The notes under the pieces are model-generated. The model was not told where the DNA came from. It ran no database searches and saw only the letters and a program-made list of their open reading frames with translations. Position numbers and translations under genes: made by a program. 64,000 bases of DNA from Nitrospira sp. Lineage in GTDB: Bacteria; Nitrospirota; Nitrospiria; Nitrospirales; Nitrospiraceae. Of this stretch, positions 62,533 to 64,000 are shown piece after piece. The stretch is taken from NCBI GenBank assembly GCA_022842445.1, contig JALHPO010000005.1:186001-250000 (forward strand). Direction: 5' to 3'. Position 1 is the stretch's first letter; each line of letters opens with the position of its first letter.

Positions 62533-63891
62533 ATGGACGGCGCGCCAGTTGTGACTTCATCCGGATCGCTTTCAGCAAACCGCGATACTGCCTATGGCGA
62601 AGGGCTGCTCAAAATGGCGGCCTTCGAGCCTGCGGCTTTTCAAGCTCAGTATGTGGGCCGCGATATCGCAGCCGGATTGATTACCGGAGTGATGGCCATC
62701 CCGCTGTCGGTGGGGATCGCCATGATGTCCGATTATCCCATTAAAGTGGGGCTCGCCACCGTGGCATTTGCCTGCATGATTGGCTGGATTAACGCATGGA
62801 TCAGGCCGGGCAACTTTATCGGATGCCCCGGGATTGCCGCAGGATTAGCGCCTGTCCTGGCGATAGGGGTTGCCAGCTTCGGCATGGAAAACATGGCCTT
62901 TGTAATTTTCCTCACGGCCGTCATGCAGGCCATCATTTGGAAGTTCAACTGGCAACGCTATATCTTGCTCGTCGTCCCGGCTTACCTGGTTGAGGGGTTG
63001 CTGGCGGGAATCGGTTTAAAGATTGCGCTGAAATTCTTGGGCTTCACGTACGAGCTCCCAGCCGAATTGGTAGCCGCAGATACGTTCTTTAACGAGGCCC
63101 GCATTCAATTGTTACTCATTTCCCTGACCGGACTTGGGCTGTTTGTCTATCTCTTTACAAAATTCCGGTACATACAGCCGGCCGTTCCATACTTCGTCAT
63201 CATAGCAGCCGGCGTAACCCTGGCCCAGTTCGTTCATGTACCCATGTTACATGTGGAAGATGTGCCGCTATCACTGGCGCTTCCCATTCCCCATTTCGAC
63301 AATGCACTCACATGGGCGTATGTGTTCGGATTTGCGGCCATGCTCGCGGTGATCGACGTGATCGAACAAGTCATGAGCAATGCGGCCATCCAGAAAATCG
63401 ATCCTCTCAAGAGAACGTGCAATAGCAATAACAGCTTGTTGGCGATCTGGATCGCCAACATGGGATCGAGTTTCTTTGGCGGCATGACCAATCTGGACGG
63501 CCTGGCTAAGAGCACGACCAACCGGCTGGCAGGCGCCTACACCAAATTCTCCGTCTTGATCATCGGCTGCGTGGTAACCTTCTTTGTCATCAATCCCCAA
63601 TATCTGGAACTGCTGCCCAAGTTTGCTGTGGCCATCGTCATGATATTCACAGGCTGGAAAATGATTGCCGGACTGATGCACGTGACCCACCACGGCCCCT
63701 ATGCCCTGGTCCTCGCCTTTCTGACCGGAGCCCTCGTGTACAAGGTGGGAATATTCGAAGGTCTGCTTGTGGCGATGGCTATACACGGCGCTGTGCACTA
63801 CCTGGTGGATACCCAGGCCAACAAACGGCCGGTGAAAGCCATTGTCGGTGACTATTTTTCGAATCTGAGGAAGATCAGCAGCGAATCCTGA
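62533..63891 (+). CDS. SulP-family anion transporter without STAS domain
   Basis: 452 residues, about eleven membrane helices. The SulP opening is DIAAGLITGVMAIPLSVGIA; the later VIEQVMSNAAIQKIDPLKRT and ANMGSSFFGGMTNLDGLAKS segments match the second half of the transport core. The C-terminal cytoplasmic STAS domain of many SulP carriers is absent, leaving a short tail. Likely bicarbonate, sulfate or another anion; not decidable. GGAGG eight bases before the ATG supports the start. Confidence 0.9.
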   Translation: MDGAPVVTSSGSLSANRDTAYGEGLLKMAAFEPAAFQAQYVGRDIAAGLITGVMAIPLSVGIAMMSDYPIKVGLATVAFACMIGWINAWIRPGNFIGCPGIAAGLAPVLAIGVASFGMENMAFVIFLTAVMQAIIWKFNWQRYILLVVPAYLVEGLLAGIGLKIALKFLGFTYELPAELVAADTFFNEARIQLLLISLTGLGLFVYLFTKFRYIQPAVPYFVIIAAGVTLAQFVHVPMLHVEDVPLSLALPIPHFDNALTWAYVFGFAAMLAVIDVIEQVMSNAAIQKIDPLKRTCNSNNSLLAIWIANMGSSFFGGMTNLDGLAKSTTNRLAGAYTKFSVLIIGCVVTFFVINPQYLELLPKFAVAIVMIFTGWKMIAGLMHVTHHGPYALVLAFLTGALVYKVGIFEGLLVAMAIHGAVHYLVDTQANKRPVKAIVGDYFSNLRKISSES

Positions 63892-63920
63892 TTCGGATCG
63901 TCCAGACCGGCTTCACCTGT

Positions 63921-63972
63921 CCCTGGAAGGTCGTTTTTCAATGACGCAACAGGATCTCGACGACCTTCAGGG
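63921..63972. repeat. Inverted repeat after SulP gene
   Basis: CCCTGGAAGGTCGT (63921-63934) and ACGACCTTCAGGG (63960-63972) are complementary with one bulged G, around a 25-base loop containing TTTTT. It may terminate the SulP transcript or control a gene beyond the window. Confidence 0.45.
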
Positions 63973-64000
63973 AAAACCGCTATACTGCTTGCTAGGGGCA

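Overview
The window is a GC-rich bacterial chromosome segment with no rRNA, tRNA, phage or transposase genes that I can see. Gene content and style (twin RND pumps, ECF42/DGPF cassettes, sigma-54 activators with stacked sensor domains, M16 pair, SulP carrier, many short intergenic repeats) fit a Nitrospira-like (Nitrospirota) genome. This is inference; no marker gene in the window proves it.

Layout. 1-6.6 kb: a 5'-truncated RND permease, then an ECF42 sigma factor with a TPR tail and two DGPF (YCII-type) proteins, then an Asp-box (BNR) repeat protein. 6.7-13.3 kb: a MoaD/ThiS-like carrier, a triple-GAF sigma-54 activator, a DedA-rhodanese fusion, and on the minus strand an aldehyde dehydrogenase with a tautomerase. 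14-23 kb: a PAS/GAF sigma-54 activator followed by an RND efflux operon (adaptor, permease, STAS protein, outer-membrane lipoprotein). 23-28 kb: a run of small stress-type genes (DGPF, DUF1428, DUF1579, DUF1059, lipoprotein, methyltransferase, TfoX-N). 28.5-29.5 kb: three tandem HicB-like small genes. 29.6-33.1 kb: arsM-arsS-pit (arsenic methylation/arsenosugar type). 33-41 kb: hflKC, fhs, an M23 peptidase, cutA, an M20 peptidase. 41-49.5 kb: lemA, a DUF2207 protein, a dehydrogenase, an outer-membrane barrel, two membrane metalloproteases and an HTH-metallo-beta-lactamase fusion. 49.7-56.3 kb: M16 protease pair, a phosphatase, hemL. 56.6-64 kb: a nuclease, VapBC, a secreted RNase Sa/barstar pair, a frameshifted yidB, a protoglobin remnant and a SulP transporter.

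Regulation readable from sequence. Three near-identical promoter elements (TGTCGA, 16 bp, CGAC-TAT) precede the three DGPF genes, so the ECF42 factor at 3651-4919 probably drives a three-locus regulon including its own operon. Two -24/-12 elements starting TGGAACG lie directly after the two sigma-54 activator genes and before the DedA-rhodanese gene and the efflux operon.

Repeats. Two unusual families stand out. One is a degenerate short-period (6-7 bp) repeat, often in inverted arms, with different motifs at different sites and several times supplying the end or stop codon of a gene. The other is a 194-214 bp MITE-like element with TA-ended inverted repeats in three copies within 4.4 kb, two of which supply the TAG stop of the adjacent gene.
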